DNA of 64,000 nucleotides, taken from Saccharothrix obliqua. GTDB taxonomy: Bacteria; Actinomycetota; Actinomycetes; Mycobacteriales; Pseudonocardiaceae. A program made the translations under genes and the position numbers. Each line of letters begins with the position of its first letter. Position 1 is the stretch's first letter. Under the pieces are notes generated by a model. It was given only the letters and a program-made list of their open reading frames with translations, was not told the origin of the DNA and did not search any database. Of the stretch, positions 48,767-58,031 are shown piece after piece. The DNA lies in contig NZ_JAHXGQ010000016.1 of assembly GCF_019375475.1 (NCBI RefSeq), positions 1 to 64,000 of the forward strand, read 5' to 3'.

Positions 48767-49036
48767 TCAGGCGGGCTGTGGCTGGATGGCCACCCGGGTG
48801 AGCGCGACGGTCAGCCGGAGCACGGCGTCGAGCTTGCCGTCGCCGTCCTCGTCGGTGTCCAGTAGTTCGTACTCCGTGCCGAGCAACGTGGCGGTGTCGC
48901 CACGCTCGCTGAGCCAACGGGCGGCCGAGGCGAACACCGCGGCGGTGTTCGGGCCGGAGATGGTCACCAGAGTGGCCGGCTCGACCTCCACTTCCACAGC
49001 GCCGGCCCGCACGTCGGTGTTCGCGGTCACCGTCAT
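48767..49036 (-). CDS. Small acidic hypothetical protein
   Basis: An 89-residue protein, MTVTANTDVRAGAVEVEVEP at the start, then VFASAARWLSERGD, a DTDEDGDGKLD segment that looks like a calcium-binding (EF-hand or dockerin-like) loop, and VLRLTVALTRV. There is no signal peptide. ATG 49036 follows a GAGGAAGG-type site. Function unknown. Confidence 0.6.
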   Translation of the reverse strand: MTVTANTDVRAGAVEVEVEPATLVTISGPNTAAVFASAARWLSERGDTATLLGTEYELLDTDEDGDGKLDAVLRLTVALTRVAIQPQPA

Positions 49037-49155
49037 CAGAGATCAGCCTTCCTCACTTGTCTTGATGCTGACACCACAGCCGGGGCCGGGTGGGGTGGGC
49101 CTTCCGCCACGCGGAGACATGCGAGGACCCCTCCCGCCCGTCGCAACGAGGGACC

Positions 49156-49365
49156 TTATGCCGATTCCACTCCCACGAAGCTTTCCCGGAGGTAGTCGTG
49201 GACTGCCTGTTCAGGCACCCGGAAGGACCGGCCGACCCTGATCGCCGGCAGGTGGCCGGAGTGGACCAGTCGGTAGACCGTCATCTTGCTCACCCGCATC
49301 ACCGCCGCGACCTCGGGCACGGTCAGAAAGACCACCTCACCGCGAGGGCGTCCTTCAGCAGTCAT
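49156..49365 (-). CDS. Excisionase-type (BldC/MerR-like) small HTH protein
   Basis: A 69-residue protein that is essentially one winged HTH: FLTVPEVAAVMRVSKMTVYR, then LVHSGHLPAIRVGRSFRVPE and a short C-terminal helix. This conserved actinobacterial type is a chromosomal DNA-binding protein rather than a phage excisionase; no integrase or att-like repeat is nearby. ATG 49365 with AGGTGA upstream is preferred to GTG 49374. Confidence 0.85.
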   Translation of the reverse strand: MTAEGRPRGEVVFLTVPEVAAVMRVSKMTVYRLVHSGHLPAIRVGRSFRVPEQAVHDYLRESFVGVESA

Positions 49366-49883
49366 CAACGTCACCTGTCTCTTGTCAGCGTGGGCAGGTG
49401 TCTTCCTCGCACCACCTGCCCTCGACCGCCGTTCAGGCTACCGAATGTGAACGAGCGGTCGCTATATGTGTACGCCAAACGGGGTCCTGTCTGCCGCCGG
49501 TGACCAGCAGCGACCGCCTCAAGCGATCCGGCTCTGTCCAGTGCCGGGGTCGGCCGGCTGTCCGAGGCCGTCGCACCTATGGGGCTGACCGGGAGATCGA
49601 GCCGCGAGTGGAGGCGGGAGCCGACGGGTGGGAGCGCCTGCGCTGAACTCGCGCACGTGCGTCGAGTTCACCCCCGCCCGGCCATGACGAACAGAGTCGG
49701 GCCAGGAGCGCCGGGCCGTGGCGGTGGCCAGGCGGGTGAGTCGGCAGGCCACGTGGCCGCGAGCAAGCGGGGCGCGGTGCGCAGAGCCGCGTGGTACATC
49801 CCGGCGGTAGGCGGCGACCGCGTCGAGTCGCTCGCCGGTGACGTCGTTGTAGGCGGGAATGCCGCGGCATCCGCTGGGGGTGG
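49366..49883. other. Intergenic region, 518 bp
   Basis: The left part holds the likely minus-strand promoter of the HTH gene, including an ATATAGCG segment near 49460-49468. The right part is GC-rich and open in several frames, but none has a start site or known family. It may contain decayed coding sequence. Confidence 0.4.
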
Positions 49884-51416
49884 TCAGCCGATGTGGAAGC
49901 GGAGCGCGGTGGTGGTGCGCGGGTCCAGGACGGGGGCCGCCCGGGTCAGCAGGTCCAGCAGTTCGGCGCGTCTCGCCGGGTTCGGCTGGGAGTAGGTCGT
50001 CGCGGCGGTGGAGAGCCAGGACCCGATGTCGGTCCGGGCGTGGCCGCGTAGTTCGACGTCCTGGTCGTCGACCAGGCGCAGGTCGTGCGCCAGGCGGCAC
50101 CACGGGTCGTGCTCGCGGAGCAGGAGGACGGCGGCCCGGCGCACGTGGGCGGGGTGGGTCGGGGCGAGCAGGTCGCGCAGCAGGGACTCGTCCAGCGTGG
50201 CGGCGCGGGGGCGTTGGTGGGTCACGACCTGGCGGACCACGGCGGGGGACGGGTCGGTGAGCAGGTAAGCCAGGTCGGACTCGTCGCCCAGCCTGCGCAG
50301 CGCCCGCACGGCCTCGAACCGCACGCGGGCGGTGGGGTCGGCCAGCAGGGGCCGCAGCAGGGCGCGGTCGGCGGCGGTTCCGGTCTCGCCCAGGCCGGCC
50401 ACCGCGGTGGGCCGATCGGCGAGGGCGGCGCGGTACCGGGTGGCCGGGTCGGTGCCCGCCCGGCGCTCGGCGGCCTGCGCGGTGGCCCGGACCAGGGGGC
50501 TGCGGTCCAGCAGGGCGCTCGGCTCGCGGTCGCCGGCGAGCGCGAGCGTGTGCACGGCGGCGGCGCGGATGGCGGCGGTGCGGGAGGCACGCAGGCGGCG
50601 CACCGGGCCGAGGTCGCCCGCGTCGCGGGCCCGGCGGATGACCTCGTCCGCGCACGCCACGCGGGTCGGCAGGTCGGGATCGCGCAACGCGGCCTCCAGC
50701 AGCCGGCGCGGACCCAGCCGCCCCGTCTCCCGGCCCGCCTGGTGGGCGATCCGGCGCGTGCGGTGGTCGGGCGCGGTCAGCCCGGCGAGCAGGAACTCGC
50801 GCGGCCCGTCCCGCAGCAGCGCACGCAGCTCGTCGGCGAGCCACCGGCCGCCCTCGCGCTCCTCCAGCGTGAACGCGACCCGCCCCAGCTCGGGCAGCGC
50901 CGCGGGCGCGGCCAACCGGTGTCGGCACGCCAGCCGGGCCCGGTCGCGGACCTGCGGCACCCAGTCCGCCGCGCGCAGCGCGAGCACCGGCGCGAACAAC
51001 GCGTCCGGCAGCTCGCCCACCCGCGCCACCGCGGCCTCCCGCACGTGGCCGTCCGGGTGGCACCCGGCCAGCACCAGGGCCAGCCGCGCCGGCGGACCCT
51101 GGGCCAGCAGCTCGACGGTCTCCCGCGTCCAGCGCGGCGTGCTGCCCCAGTGGCTGCGGGTGGCGGCGTCCAGCGCACGCCACACCCGCGGCCCGGCGCC
51201 GGTCAGCAGCCGCTCGGCCGACCCGACCAGCTCCGCGTCGCCCGACCGCGCGGTGGACAGCAGGAGCATGGCGAACGCGTGGAGCCGGCCGGCGCGCAAC
51301 GCGGCGACCAGGTCGTCGACGGCGGGCACGACCGGCGGGCGGTGGTCCCGCGAGGTCGGCGGCGGCGCGGGTCGGCGGCGCAACCGCCGCAGCAGGTGCT
51401 CACCGAGCGACGCCAT
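49884..51416 (-). CDS. HEAT-like repeat protein
   Basis: A 510-residue cytoplasmic protein composed almost entirely of paired Ala/Leu/Arg-rich helices (HVREAAVARVGELPDALFAP, TARVRFEAVRALRRLGDESD, HPAHVRRAAVLLLRE), the pattern of HEAT or PBS-lyase-like repeats. No catalytic domain is visible; such proteins act as binding scaffolds. ATG 51416 has GGGAAGT upstream. A scrap of the 3' end of a homologue lies at 43704. Confidence 0.75.
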   Translation of the reverse strand: MASLGEHLLRRLRRRPAPPPTSRDHRPPVVPAVDDLVAALRAGRLHAFAMLLLSTARSGDAELVGSAERLLTGAGPRVWRALDAATRSHWGSTPRWTRETVELLAQGPPARLALVLAGCHPDGHVREAAVARVGELPDALFAPVLALRAADWVPQVRDRARLACRHRLAAPAALPELGRVAFTLEEREGGRWLADELRALLRDGPREFLLAGLTAPDHRTRRIAHQAGRETGRLGPRRLLEAALRDPDLPTRVACADEVIRRARDAGDLGPVRRLRASRTAAIRAAAVHTLALAGDREPSALLDRSPLVRATAQAAERRAGTDPATRYRAALADRPTAVAGLGETGTAADRALLRPLLADPTARVRFEAVRALRRLGDESDLAYLLTDPSPAVVRQVVTHQRPRAATLDESLLRDLLAPTHPAHVRRAAVLLLREHDPWCRLAHDLRLVDDQDVELRGHARTDIGSWLSTAATTYSQPNPARRAELLDLLTRAAPVLDPRTTTALRFHIG

Positions 51417-51464
51417 CGGGACTTCCCTCCGCTGTGGACCGGCGTAGAGCGTACGGACCCGGGA

Positions 51465-52376
51465 TCACCGGTCGGTGTGGGCACGCAGCCACCGGGTCAG
51501 GGCCTCGGGGTAGCCGGGCGCGAGGCGGGTGCCGTCGTCCACCCGGACGCGGTGGTCGGCGTGCGGGAACACGTGCACCATCAGCGACGCCGCGTGGTGC
51601 CGGTCGGGGTGGCACGCGGCGGCGGTGTAGGCGCGGACGCTGTCGGCGACCGGCACCAGCGGGTCGGCCCCGCCGAAGACCGCCAGCAGCGGGCAGCGCA
51701 GGCCCAGCAGGTCGGGCACCGGGTCGTGGTCCTGCTTGCGCTTGGTGAACGTCCACAGCCGCTCGTCCACGCCCTCCCAGTAGTCGTCGAAGATCGCCGG
51801 CATGGGCGTGGCCCGCAGCACGCGGGTCGCCGAGGCCAGGTCGAGGTCGCGGCGGCCGACCTCCACCACGCGGTCGTAGGCGGCCAGGGTGGCGGCGACG
51901 GCCGCCGGTTCGCCGCCACGCAGCGACGTGGCCAGGGCGTGCCGGTCCTGGACGGCCGGGCGCACGCCGGGGCAGCCGCTGGTGACCACCCACGGCACGT
52001 CGTCGCGACCGGTCGCGGCACGCAGCACCACCCAGCCGCCCTCGCTGTGGCCGAGCAGCCCCGACGCCTCGGCCCGCACCCCGGGTCGGGACCGCAGGAA
52101 GTCCAGGGCGGCGGACGCGTCGCCCGCCAGGCCGTCGATCGTGGTGTCCCGCCAGTCGCCGGAGGAACCGCCGACACCGCGCTTGTCGTAGGACAGCACG
52201 GCGAACCCGGCGTCCACCAGGTGCCGGTGCAGCGCCGGGAAGTGCGTGTCGTTGTGCCGGTCCGCCGAACCCGGCCCGCTCACCGTGACGACACCCGGCG
52301 CGGGCCCGCCGCCCGGCACGGTGAGGGTGCCCGCGAGGACCACCGACCCGTTGCTGAACGTGATCTCCTCGCCCAT
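51465..52376 (-). CDS. Alpha/beta hydrolase (dienelactone hydrolase/acyl-peptidase-like)
   Basis: A 303-residue hydrolase with the nucleophile elbow GLLGHSEGGWV, oxyanion region VVTVSGPGSADRHND, an acid site near FGGADPLVPVADS and a C-terminal catalytic histidine in HADHRVRV. It has no signal peptide, so it acts in the cytoplasm. The N-terminal ITFSNGSVVLAGTLTVPGGG is typical of the family. The substrate is unknown. ATG 52376 is chosen because the sequence before it is unlike the family. Confidence 0.82.
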   Translation of the reverse strand: MGEEITFSNGSVVLAGTLTVPGGGPAPGVVTVSGPGSADRHNDTHFPALHRHLVDAGFAVLSYDKRGVGGSSGDWRDTTIDGLAGDASAALDFLRSRPGVRAEASGLLGHSEGGWVVLRAATGRDDVPWVVTSGCPGVRPAVQDRHALATSLRGGEPAAVAATLAAYDRVVEVGRRDLDLASATRVLRATPMPAIFDDYWEGVDERLWTFTKRKQDHDPVPDLLGLRCPLLAVFGGADPLVPVADSVRAYTAAACHPDRHHAASLMVHVFPHADHRVRVDDGTRLAPGYPEALTRWLRAHTDR

Positions 52377-52399
52377 GCCGGCCAGTCTGGCAGGGCCAC

Positions 52400-53341
52400 T
52401 CAGTCCTCGGGCGGCTCCACGCCGTTCCGGTCCGCCCACGCCAGCAACGGTTCCAGGGAGAACACCGCGTCGTCGATACCGGCGTGCAGGTCGCCCAGTT
52501 CGGAGAACCGCACGGGCACCGTGGCGATGGTCAGGTCACGCGGGTCGACGTCCGGGATCTCGTCCCACCGCACGGGCGCGGACACGGTGGCCTCCGGCAC
52601 GCCCCGCACCGAGTAGGCCGCGGCGATCGTGTGGTCACGCGTGTTCTGGTTGTAGTCCAGGAACAGCTTGGCCGGGTCGCGGTCGCGCCGCCACCACGTC
52701 GTGGTCACGTCGTCCGGCGCACGCCGCTCCACCTCCCGCGCGAACGCCAGCGCCGCCCGCCGCACGTCCGCGAACCCCCACTCCGGCTTGATCCGCACGT
52801 ACACGTGCAGGCCGCGCCCGCCGGAGGTCTTCGGCCACCCGACCGCGCCCAGCTCGGCCAGCACCTCGCGCACCACGCCGGCGACCCGCCGCACCCGGGA
52901 GAACGGGCAGTCCGGCATGGGGTCGAGGTCGATGCGCCACTCGTCGGGCCGCTCGGTGTCGGCGGCACGCGAGTTCCACGGGTGGAACTCCACGGTGGAC
53001 ATCTGCACCGCCCACACGACGTCGGCGATGTCGGTCACGCACAGCTCGTCGGCGTACCGGTGGTAACGCGGGAAGTGCACCCGCACGGTCCGCACCCACG
53101 GCGGCGCGCCCGCGGGCAGCCGCTTCTGGTGCACCTTCTCGCCGGTCACCCCGGACGGGAACCGGTGCATCATGCAGGGCCGGTCGCGCAGGGCGCGCAC
53201 GACGCCGTCCGCGACGGACAGGTAGTAGCGGGCGAGGTCGAGCTTGGTCTCGCCGCGTGCCGGGAAGTACACGCGGTCCGGGTGGGAGATCCGCACGACG
53301 CGGTCGCCGACCTCCAGCTCCACCGCAGGCGACTGGCCCAT
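52400..53341 (-). CDS. Stand-alone LigD polymerase (primase-like) domain
   Basis: A 313-residue protein matching the LigD polymerase domain of bacterial non-homologous end joining: ISHPDRVYFP, VTGEKVHQKRLPAGAP, WRIDLDPMPDCPFSRVR with the catalytic Asp pair, TSGGRGLHVYVRI and LFLDYNQNTRDHTIAAAYSV. There is no ligase or nuclease domain, and no Ku gene in the window. It would add nucleotides at broken ends together with Ku and a ligase encoded elsewhere. ATG 53341. Confidence 0.92.
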   Translation of the reverse strand: MGQSPAVELEVGDRVVRISHPDRVYFPARGETKLDLARYYLSVADGVVRALRDRPCMMHRFPSGVTGEKVHQKRLPAGAPPWVRTVRVHFPRYHRYADELCVTDIADVVWAVQMSTVEFHPWNSRAADTERPDEWRIDLDPMPDCPFSRVRRVAGVVREVLAELGAVGWPKTSGGRGLHVYVRIKPEWGFADVRRAALAFAREVERRAPDDVTTTWWRRDRDPAKLFLDYNQNTRDHTIAAAYSVRGVPEATVSAPVRWDEIPDVDPRDLTIATVPVRFSELGDLHAGIDDAVFSLEPLLAWADRNGVEPPED

Positions 53342-53489
53342 GCCGGAAACCTAACCCGGATCGCGCCCGCGCGCGGGTCGCCGCCCGCCGCCCGCCGTTC
53401 ACCAAGGGTTCACGTCGTGCTGTCCCGTTCGCGCGTCAAACGAGGCGGGACCACTGCAAGATCGCTCTCGAACGCGTGACGGAGGTCAG

Positions 53490-54584
53490 GTGAGCGGTGT
53501 GAAGCGCCGGGTGTCCATCGGCTCGGCGGTGGTGTTGGTGCTCGCCGTCGCGGCGGTGGTCGTGTGGGGCCGGGGTGGCGACACCCCGGCCGGCGAGGGG
53601 TTGACGAAGGTCCGCGGCGTGATCGGCTCGGAGAAGCAGGCGTTCTTCACCGACCCGCGGGTCGTGGCCGCGTTCGCCCGGCACGGCCTCGACGTGGAGG
53701 TCGACACCGCCGGGTCGCGGCAGATCGCCACCACCGTCGACCTCGACCGGTACGAGTTCGCGTTCCCGTCGTCCTCGCCCGCCGCGCAGCGGATCCAGCG
53801 CGACCGCGGGATCACCACCGCCCACACGCCGTTCCAGTCGCCGATGGCGGTGGCCACGTTCGAGCCGATCGCCGCGCTGCTGGCCGACGCGGGCGTGGTG
53901 CGCGCGGGCGCGGGCGGGTACCAGGTGCTCGACATCGCCCGGTACCTGGAGCTGACGGCCGCGGGCACCCGGTGGGACCAACTGCCCGGCAACACCGCCT
54001 ACCCGGCGCGCAAGAACGTCCTGATCACCACGACCGACCCGCGCGAGTCGAACTCGGCCGCCATGTACCTGGCGATCACCTCGTTCGTGGCCAACGGTGA
54101 CGCCGTGGTCAGCGGCCCCGAGCAGGAGGCGCGGGTGCTGCCCGCCGTCACGAAGTTGTTCCTGGACCAGGGTTACACGCAGAACAGCACCGAGGGCCCG
54201 TTCGAGGACTACCTCGCCGCGGGCATGGGCAAGACGCCGCTGGCGCTGGTCTACGAGTCGCAGTACGTGGGCCGCCGGCTGCGGGGCGACGGCTCGATCC
54301 GCCCCGACATGCGGATGCTCTACACCGCGCCGACCGTGTACTCCAAGCACACGCTGGTCCCGTTGTCCGGCAACGGGGACCGGGTCGGGCAGCTGCTGAC
54401 CACCGACCCCGAGCTGGGCGGGCTCGCCGCGTCCTTCGGCTTCCGCACCAACGACCCGCGGGTGTTCGCCGACGTGCTGGCGCGGGCGGGCGAGTCCGCG
54501 CCCGCGGAGCTGGTGGACGCGGTGGAGCCGCCGTCGTTCGAGACGCTGGAGCGGATGCTCGACGAGGTCGGGAAGCGCTACTGA
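53490..54584 (+). CDS. Membrane-anchored periplasmic-binding-like protein
   Basis: A 364-residue protein with one N-terminal membrane helix (about 8-26) followed by a substrate-binding-protein fold: VRGVIGSEKQAFFTDPRVVA, FAFPSSSPAAQRIQR and ITTTDPRESNSAAMYLAI. The anion-binding-like TDPRESNSAAM segment recalls PstS/molybdate-type proteins. GTG 53490, or the nearby GTG at 53499, follows GGAGGTCAG. First of four overlapping genes with TelA and a VWA protein; it probably senses or presents a ligand outside the membrane. Confidence 0.75.
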   Translation: MSGVKRRVSIGSAVVLVLAVAAVVVWGRGGDTPAGEGLTKVRGVIGSEKQAFFTDPRVVAAFARHGLDVEVDTAGSRQIATTVDLDRYEFAFPSSSPAAQRIQRDRGITTAHTPFQSPMAVATFEPIAALLADAGVVRAGAGGYQVLDIARYLELTAAGTRWDQLPGNTAYPARKNVLITTTDPRESNSAAMYLAITSFVANGDAVVSGPEQEARVLPAVTKLFLDQGYTQNSTEGPFEDYLAAGMGKTPLALVYESQYVGRRLRGDGSIRPDMRMLYTAPTVYSKHTLVPLSGNGDRVGQLLTTDPELGGLAASFGFRTNDPRVFADVLARAGESAPAELVDAVEPPSFETLERMLDEVGKRY

Positions 54585-55738
54585 TGGACGATTTCGCGTT
54601 GCACCCGCCGGAGCCGGTGGCGGCCGTCCCCGCGGACCGCGCCGCGGGCCTGATCGCGTTGAGCCAGGACACCCGGGACGCCATCGGGCGTCGCGCCGAG
54701 CGGTTCGCCGCCCGCCTGGGCGAGCTGGACGTGCGCTCGCCCGGGTTCACCGACGCGTTGGACGAGCTGCTGGCGGTGGGCGAGGCGGACATGCGCGCGG
54801 CTGCGGGGGTGGCGGGCGCGTTGCTGGACCGCTCGGTCCGCGCGCTGCGTGACGCGTCCTCGCCGCGGGAGCACGTCACGGTCAGCCTCGCCGAGCTGCG
54901 CCGCACGGTCGCCGTGCTGGACCCGGCGAAGCTGCCGCTGACCGGGCGCAAGCTGCTGGGCCTGTTCCCCGCGGCGAACGCCGCGAAGCGGGCGCTGGAC
55001 CGGTACCGCGCCGCGAACGAGCCGGTGCACGCGCTGGTGGTGGACCTGCGTGCCCGGCAGGACGTGCTGCGCCGCGACAACGCCGCGATCAAGGGCGAGC
55101 GGGAGCGGCTGTGGCGGACCATGGGCGGCCTCGCCGAAGCCGCCGCGTTCGCCGAGGCGGTGGACGCGGCCGTGGAGCGGCAGGCGGGTGTGCTCGACGT
55201 GGCCGACCCGCTGCGGGCGCGTGCGTTGCGCGCCGACGCCCAGTACCCGATCCGGCAGCGCCACCAGGACCTGCTGACCCAGCTCGCGGTCAGCGCGCAG
55301 GGCTACCTGGCGCTGGACCTGGTGCGGCGCAACAACGACGAGCTGATCCGCGGCGTGGAGCGGGCGGCGACCACCACCGTGTCGGCGTTGCGGGTGGCGG
55401 TGCTGGTCAGCGGCGCGCTGGCGAGCCGCCGCGACGTGCTGGACGAGGTCGCCGCGCTCCGGGCCACCACCGACGGCCTGATCCGCGCCAACGCCGACCT
55501 GCTGGACCTGGAGGCCGCCGAGGTCCACCGCGCGAGCGCCGACCCGGCGGTGGCCGCGGCGACGATCCGGTCCTCGTTCGACCGGATCTACGCGGCGCTG
55601 GACGCCGTCGACGGCTACCGCGCCGACGCGGTGCGCGGCATGTCCGCGACCGTCGAGGCGCTGTCCGCGGAGATCCACCGCGCCGAAGCACACCTGCGCC
55701 GCTCGCACGACGTGACGGCCGCCGAGGGGGACCGATGA
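54584..55738 (+). CDS. TelA-like toxic anion resistance family protein
   Basis: A 384-residue, mostly helical protein with TelA hallmarks: DALDELLAVGEADMRAAAGV, DVLRRDNAAIKGERERLWR, RQRHQDLLTQLAVSAQGYLA and RNNDELIRGVERAATTTVSA. The family is linked to tellurite and other stress resistance, but its mechanism is unclear. It overlaps its upstream neighbour by one base and the VWA gene by ATGA, which ties all into one operon. Confidence 0.88.
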   Translation: MDDFALHPPEPVAAVPADRAAGLIALSQDTRDAIGRRAERFAARLGELDVRSPGFTDALDELLAVGEADMRAAAGVAGALLDRSVRALRDASSPREHVTVSLAELRRTVAVLDPAKLPLTGRKLLGLFPAANAAKRALDRYRAANEPVHALVVDLRARQDVLRRDNAAIKGERERLWRTMGGLAEAAAFAEAVDAAVERQAGVLDVADPLRARALRADAQYPIRQRHQDLLTQLAVSAQGYLALDLVRRNNDELIRGVERAATTTVSALRVAVLVSGALASRRDVLDEVAALRATTDGLIRANADLLDLEAAEVHRASADPAVAAATIRSSFDRIYAALDAVDGYRADAVRGMSATVEALSAEIHRAEAHLRRSHDVTAAEGDR

Positions 55739-57354
55739 GGAAGGCGCTCGCGTTCGCGCTGGCCGCCGCGCTGCTGGCCGGGTGCTCCACCGACGCCGGA
55801 GGTCCGGCGGACCCGGCGCGCCCGCCGGAGCCGGCCGTGCTGCGGGTGCTGGCGGGCAGCGAACTCGCCGACATGGCGCCGCTGCTGGACGAGGCGGCGA
55901 AGGCGACCGGGGTGACCGTGGAGTTCACCTTCACCGGCACGCTGGAGGGCGTGGAGACGCTGGCGACCGGTGGCGCGGACGGCCGGTACGACGCGGTGTG
56001 GTTCTCCTCCAACCGCTACCCGGCCGGTGTGCCGGAGGCGGCGCGGCGGCTGGGCAACCAGGTCAAGGTCATGGCCTCGCCGGTGGTGCTGGGCCTGGCG
56101 GAGTCGACCGCGCGGCGGCTGGGCTGGGCGGACCGGCGGGTCGGGTGGGGCGAGATCGCCGAGCAGGCGGGCCGGCGGGCGTTCACCTACGGCATGACCG
56201 ACCCGTCCGCGTCGAACTCCGGTTTCTCCGCGCTGGTCGGCGTGGCGTCGGCGCTCGCGGGCGCGGGCCGGGCGGTGGACGCGGGCCAGATCGCCGCCGT
56301 GACGCCGGAGCTGACCGCGTTCTTCGGCGCGCAGGCGTTGTCGGCCGGGTCGTCGGGCTGGCTGTCCGACGCCTACCAGCGGCGCGCCACCGGCCAGGAC
56401 CCCGGCCCGAAGATCGACGGGCTGGTCAACTACGAGTCGGTGCTGCTGTCCCTCAACGCCGCCGGCGGGCTGCCCGAACCGCTCACCCTGATCCACCCGG
56501 TCGACGGCGTGGTGACCGCCGACTACCCGCTGACCCTGCTCGCCGGCTCCGGCGACGCCGCGCGTGCGGCCCACCAGCGGCTGACCGACCACCTGCGCAC
56601 GCCGGAGGTGCAGCGGCGCATCGCGGACACCACCCACCGCCGGCCGGTCGTGCCCGGTGTCGACCTCGGCACGCCGTTCGCACCCGCGGACCTGGTGGAG
56701 CTGCCGTTCCCGGCGACGCGGGAGGCGGTGGACGCGTTGCTGTCGGCGTACTTCAACAAGCTGCGGCGGCCCTCGCGCACGCTGTACGTGGTGGACGTGT
56801 CCGGCTCGATGGCGGGTGACCGGATCGCGTCGCTGCGTTCCGCGCTGGTGGGCCTGACCGGCGCGGACGACTCGCTCACCGGCCGGTTCCGGCAGTTCCG
56901 CAACCGGGAGGAGGTCACCGTCCTGCCGTTCAGCTCCACGCCGGGGGCGCCGGAGGTGTTCACCGTGCCCGAGGAGCACCCGGAGGCGGTGCTCGCCGGG
57001 ATCAGGCGGTTCGCGGAGGGGCTGGAGGCCGACGGCGGCACGGCGATCTACGACAGCCTCGACCACGCGTACCGGCAGCTCGGACCGGCGGTGGCCGCCG
57101 ACCCGGACCGGTTTCACTCGATCGTGTTGATGACGGACGGGGAGAACGCCAACGGCAAGGACTTCGCGGCGTTCCGGGCGTCGTTCGGCTCGGTGCCCGC
57201 GCCGGTGCGGCAGGTGCCGGTGTTCACCGTGCTGTTCGGCGAGGGCAGCAGCGCCGAGCTGACCGAGGTCGCCGCGATGACCGGCGGCAAGGTGTTCGAC
57301 GCGCGCCGAGGTCCGCTGGCCGAGGTGTTCCAGGAGATCCGCGGGTACCAGTGA
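55735..57354 (+). CDS. Lipoprotein with substrate-binding domain and C-terminal VWA domain
   Basis: A 539-residue protein. Residues 1-17 end in lipobox LLAGC. Residues about 35-340 form a periplasmic-binding fold (VLRVLAGSELADMAPLLDEA, RYDAVWFSSNRYP, YGMTDPSASNSGFSALVGVA, the last similar to the protein at 53490). Residues about 345-535 form a von Willebrand A domain with MIDAS DVSGSMAG and VLMTDGENANG. Together with TelA it resembles the VWA-TelA sets around tellurite-type stress genes, here with two binding domains. ATG 55735. Confidence 0.87.
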   Translation: MRKALAFALAAALLAGCSTDAGGPADPARPPEPAVLRVLAGSELADMAPLLDEAAKATGVTVEFTFTGTLEGVETLATGGADGRYDAVWFSSNRYPAGVPEAARRLGNQVKVMASPVVLGLAESTARRLGWADRRVGWGEIAEQAGRRAFTYGMTDPSASNSGFSALVGVASALAGAGRAVDAGQIAAVTPELTAFFGAQALSAGSSGWLSDAYQRRATGQDPGPKIDGLVNYESVLLSLNAAGGLPEPLTLIHPVDGVVTADYPLTLLAGSGDAARAAHQRLTDHLRTPEVQRRIADTTHRRPVVPGVDLGTPFAPADLVELPFPATREAVDALLSAYFNKLRRPSRTLYVVDVSGSMAGDRIASLRSALVGLTGADDSLTGRFRQFRNREEVTVLPFSSTPGAPEVFTVPEEHPEAVLAGIRRFAEGLEADGGTAIYDSLDHAYRQLGPAVAADPDRFHSIVLMTDGENANGKDFAAFRASFGSVPAPVRQVPVFTVLFGEGSSAELTEVAAMTGGKVFDARRGPLAEVFQEIRGYQ

Positions 57355-57926
57355 CGCGTTACCTCGGCTCGACCAGGAACCTCGCCGGCTGCGTCGGCGG
57401 GCTGCTCGGCGTGGGGCTGCACCTGCTCGGCCTGGTGGGCGCGTGGTGGCCGCTGGTCGTGGTCGCCCTGTACACCGCGGGCGCGTTGCTCGCGCCGCCG
57501 GAGAAGGCGCGGCCGGTGTCCGTCGACGCCGCGACCGAGGCCGACCGGGTGCGGGCGGAGCTGGACGAGCTGGTGGCGGGGTCCTCCGCGCTGCCGGGGG
57601 CCGCGGCGGACGGCGTGCGGCGGGTCGCGGACCTGCTGCGGGACGTGCTGGCGCGACCCGACCGGCTGGCCGCCGACCCGGACCTGCGGCACGAGCTGGT
57701 CCGGTTGGCCCGCACCGACCTGCCGCTGTCCGTGCGGACCTACCTGGACCTGCCGCGGTGGCTCGCGACCCGGGAGACGGGTGACGGACCGGGTGCGGAG
57801 GAGGAGCTGGTCACCCAGCTCGGCCTGCTGGAGCGGCAGGCGCACCGGCTGGCGGAGCGGTGCTACGCGGACGACGTGCACCGGCAGGCCGACCACACCC
57901 GGTACCTGCGCGGGCACGACGACTGA
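57351..57926 (+). CDS. Small two-helix membrane protein of the TelA/VWA operon
   Basis: A 191-residue protein with two adjacent membrane helices (about 10-50: LAGCVGGLLGVGLHLLGLVG and WWPLVVVALYTAGALLAP) and a charged cytoplasmic helical tail (QLGLLERQAHRLAERCYADD). GTG 57351 overlaps the VWA gene stop. Similar small membrane proteins accompany TelA/VWA genes, suggesting a membrane complex. No individual function is known. Confidence 0.7.
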   Translation: MTRYLGSTRNLAGCVGGLLGVGLHLLGLVGAWWPLVVVALYTAGALLAPPEKARPVSVDAATEADRVRAELDELVAGSSALPGAAADGVRRVADLLRDVLARPDRLAADPDLRHELVRLARTDLPLSVRTYLDLPRWLATRETGDGPGAEEELVTQLGLLERQAHRLAERCYADDVHRQADHTRYLRGHDD

Positions 57927-57994
57927 CCGGAGGACCTGTCCTCGAACCGCCCCCCGCCGGGCGTGGGGAGGACGGTGGTCGGGCGGGGGCCTAT

Positions 57995-58020
57995 CTTTCA
58001 GGCAGGCTCCCTGAAAGTTT
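57995..58020. terminator. Hairpin CTTTCAGG/CCTGAAAG with T-run
   Basis: CTTTCAGG (57995-58002) and CCTGAAAG (58010-58017), loop of seven bases, followed by TTT. It lies between the stop of the membrane protein (57926) and the convergent response regulator (58032) and probably serves as a bidirectional terminator. Confidence 0.8.
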
Positions 58021-58031
58021 CGAGACCGGCC

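Noticed and set aside
49156-49365. Phage excisionase marking an integrated element
   Set aside because: The small HTH protein is a common chromosomal type, and no integrase, att repeat or phage genes are near.
49460-49470. Another copy of the cluster box (CGCTATATG)
   Set aside because: It lies 13 kb beyond the cluster, before an unrelated HTH gene, probably as part of its -10 element; kept as a caution against over-reading the motif.
49519-51183. Long minus-strand frame overlapping the HEAT-like gene
   Set aside because: It is a GC-driven shadow with Pro/Arg/Gly-rich sequence and no family resemblance.
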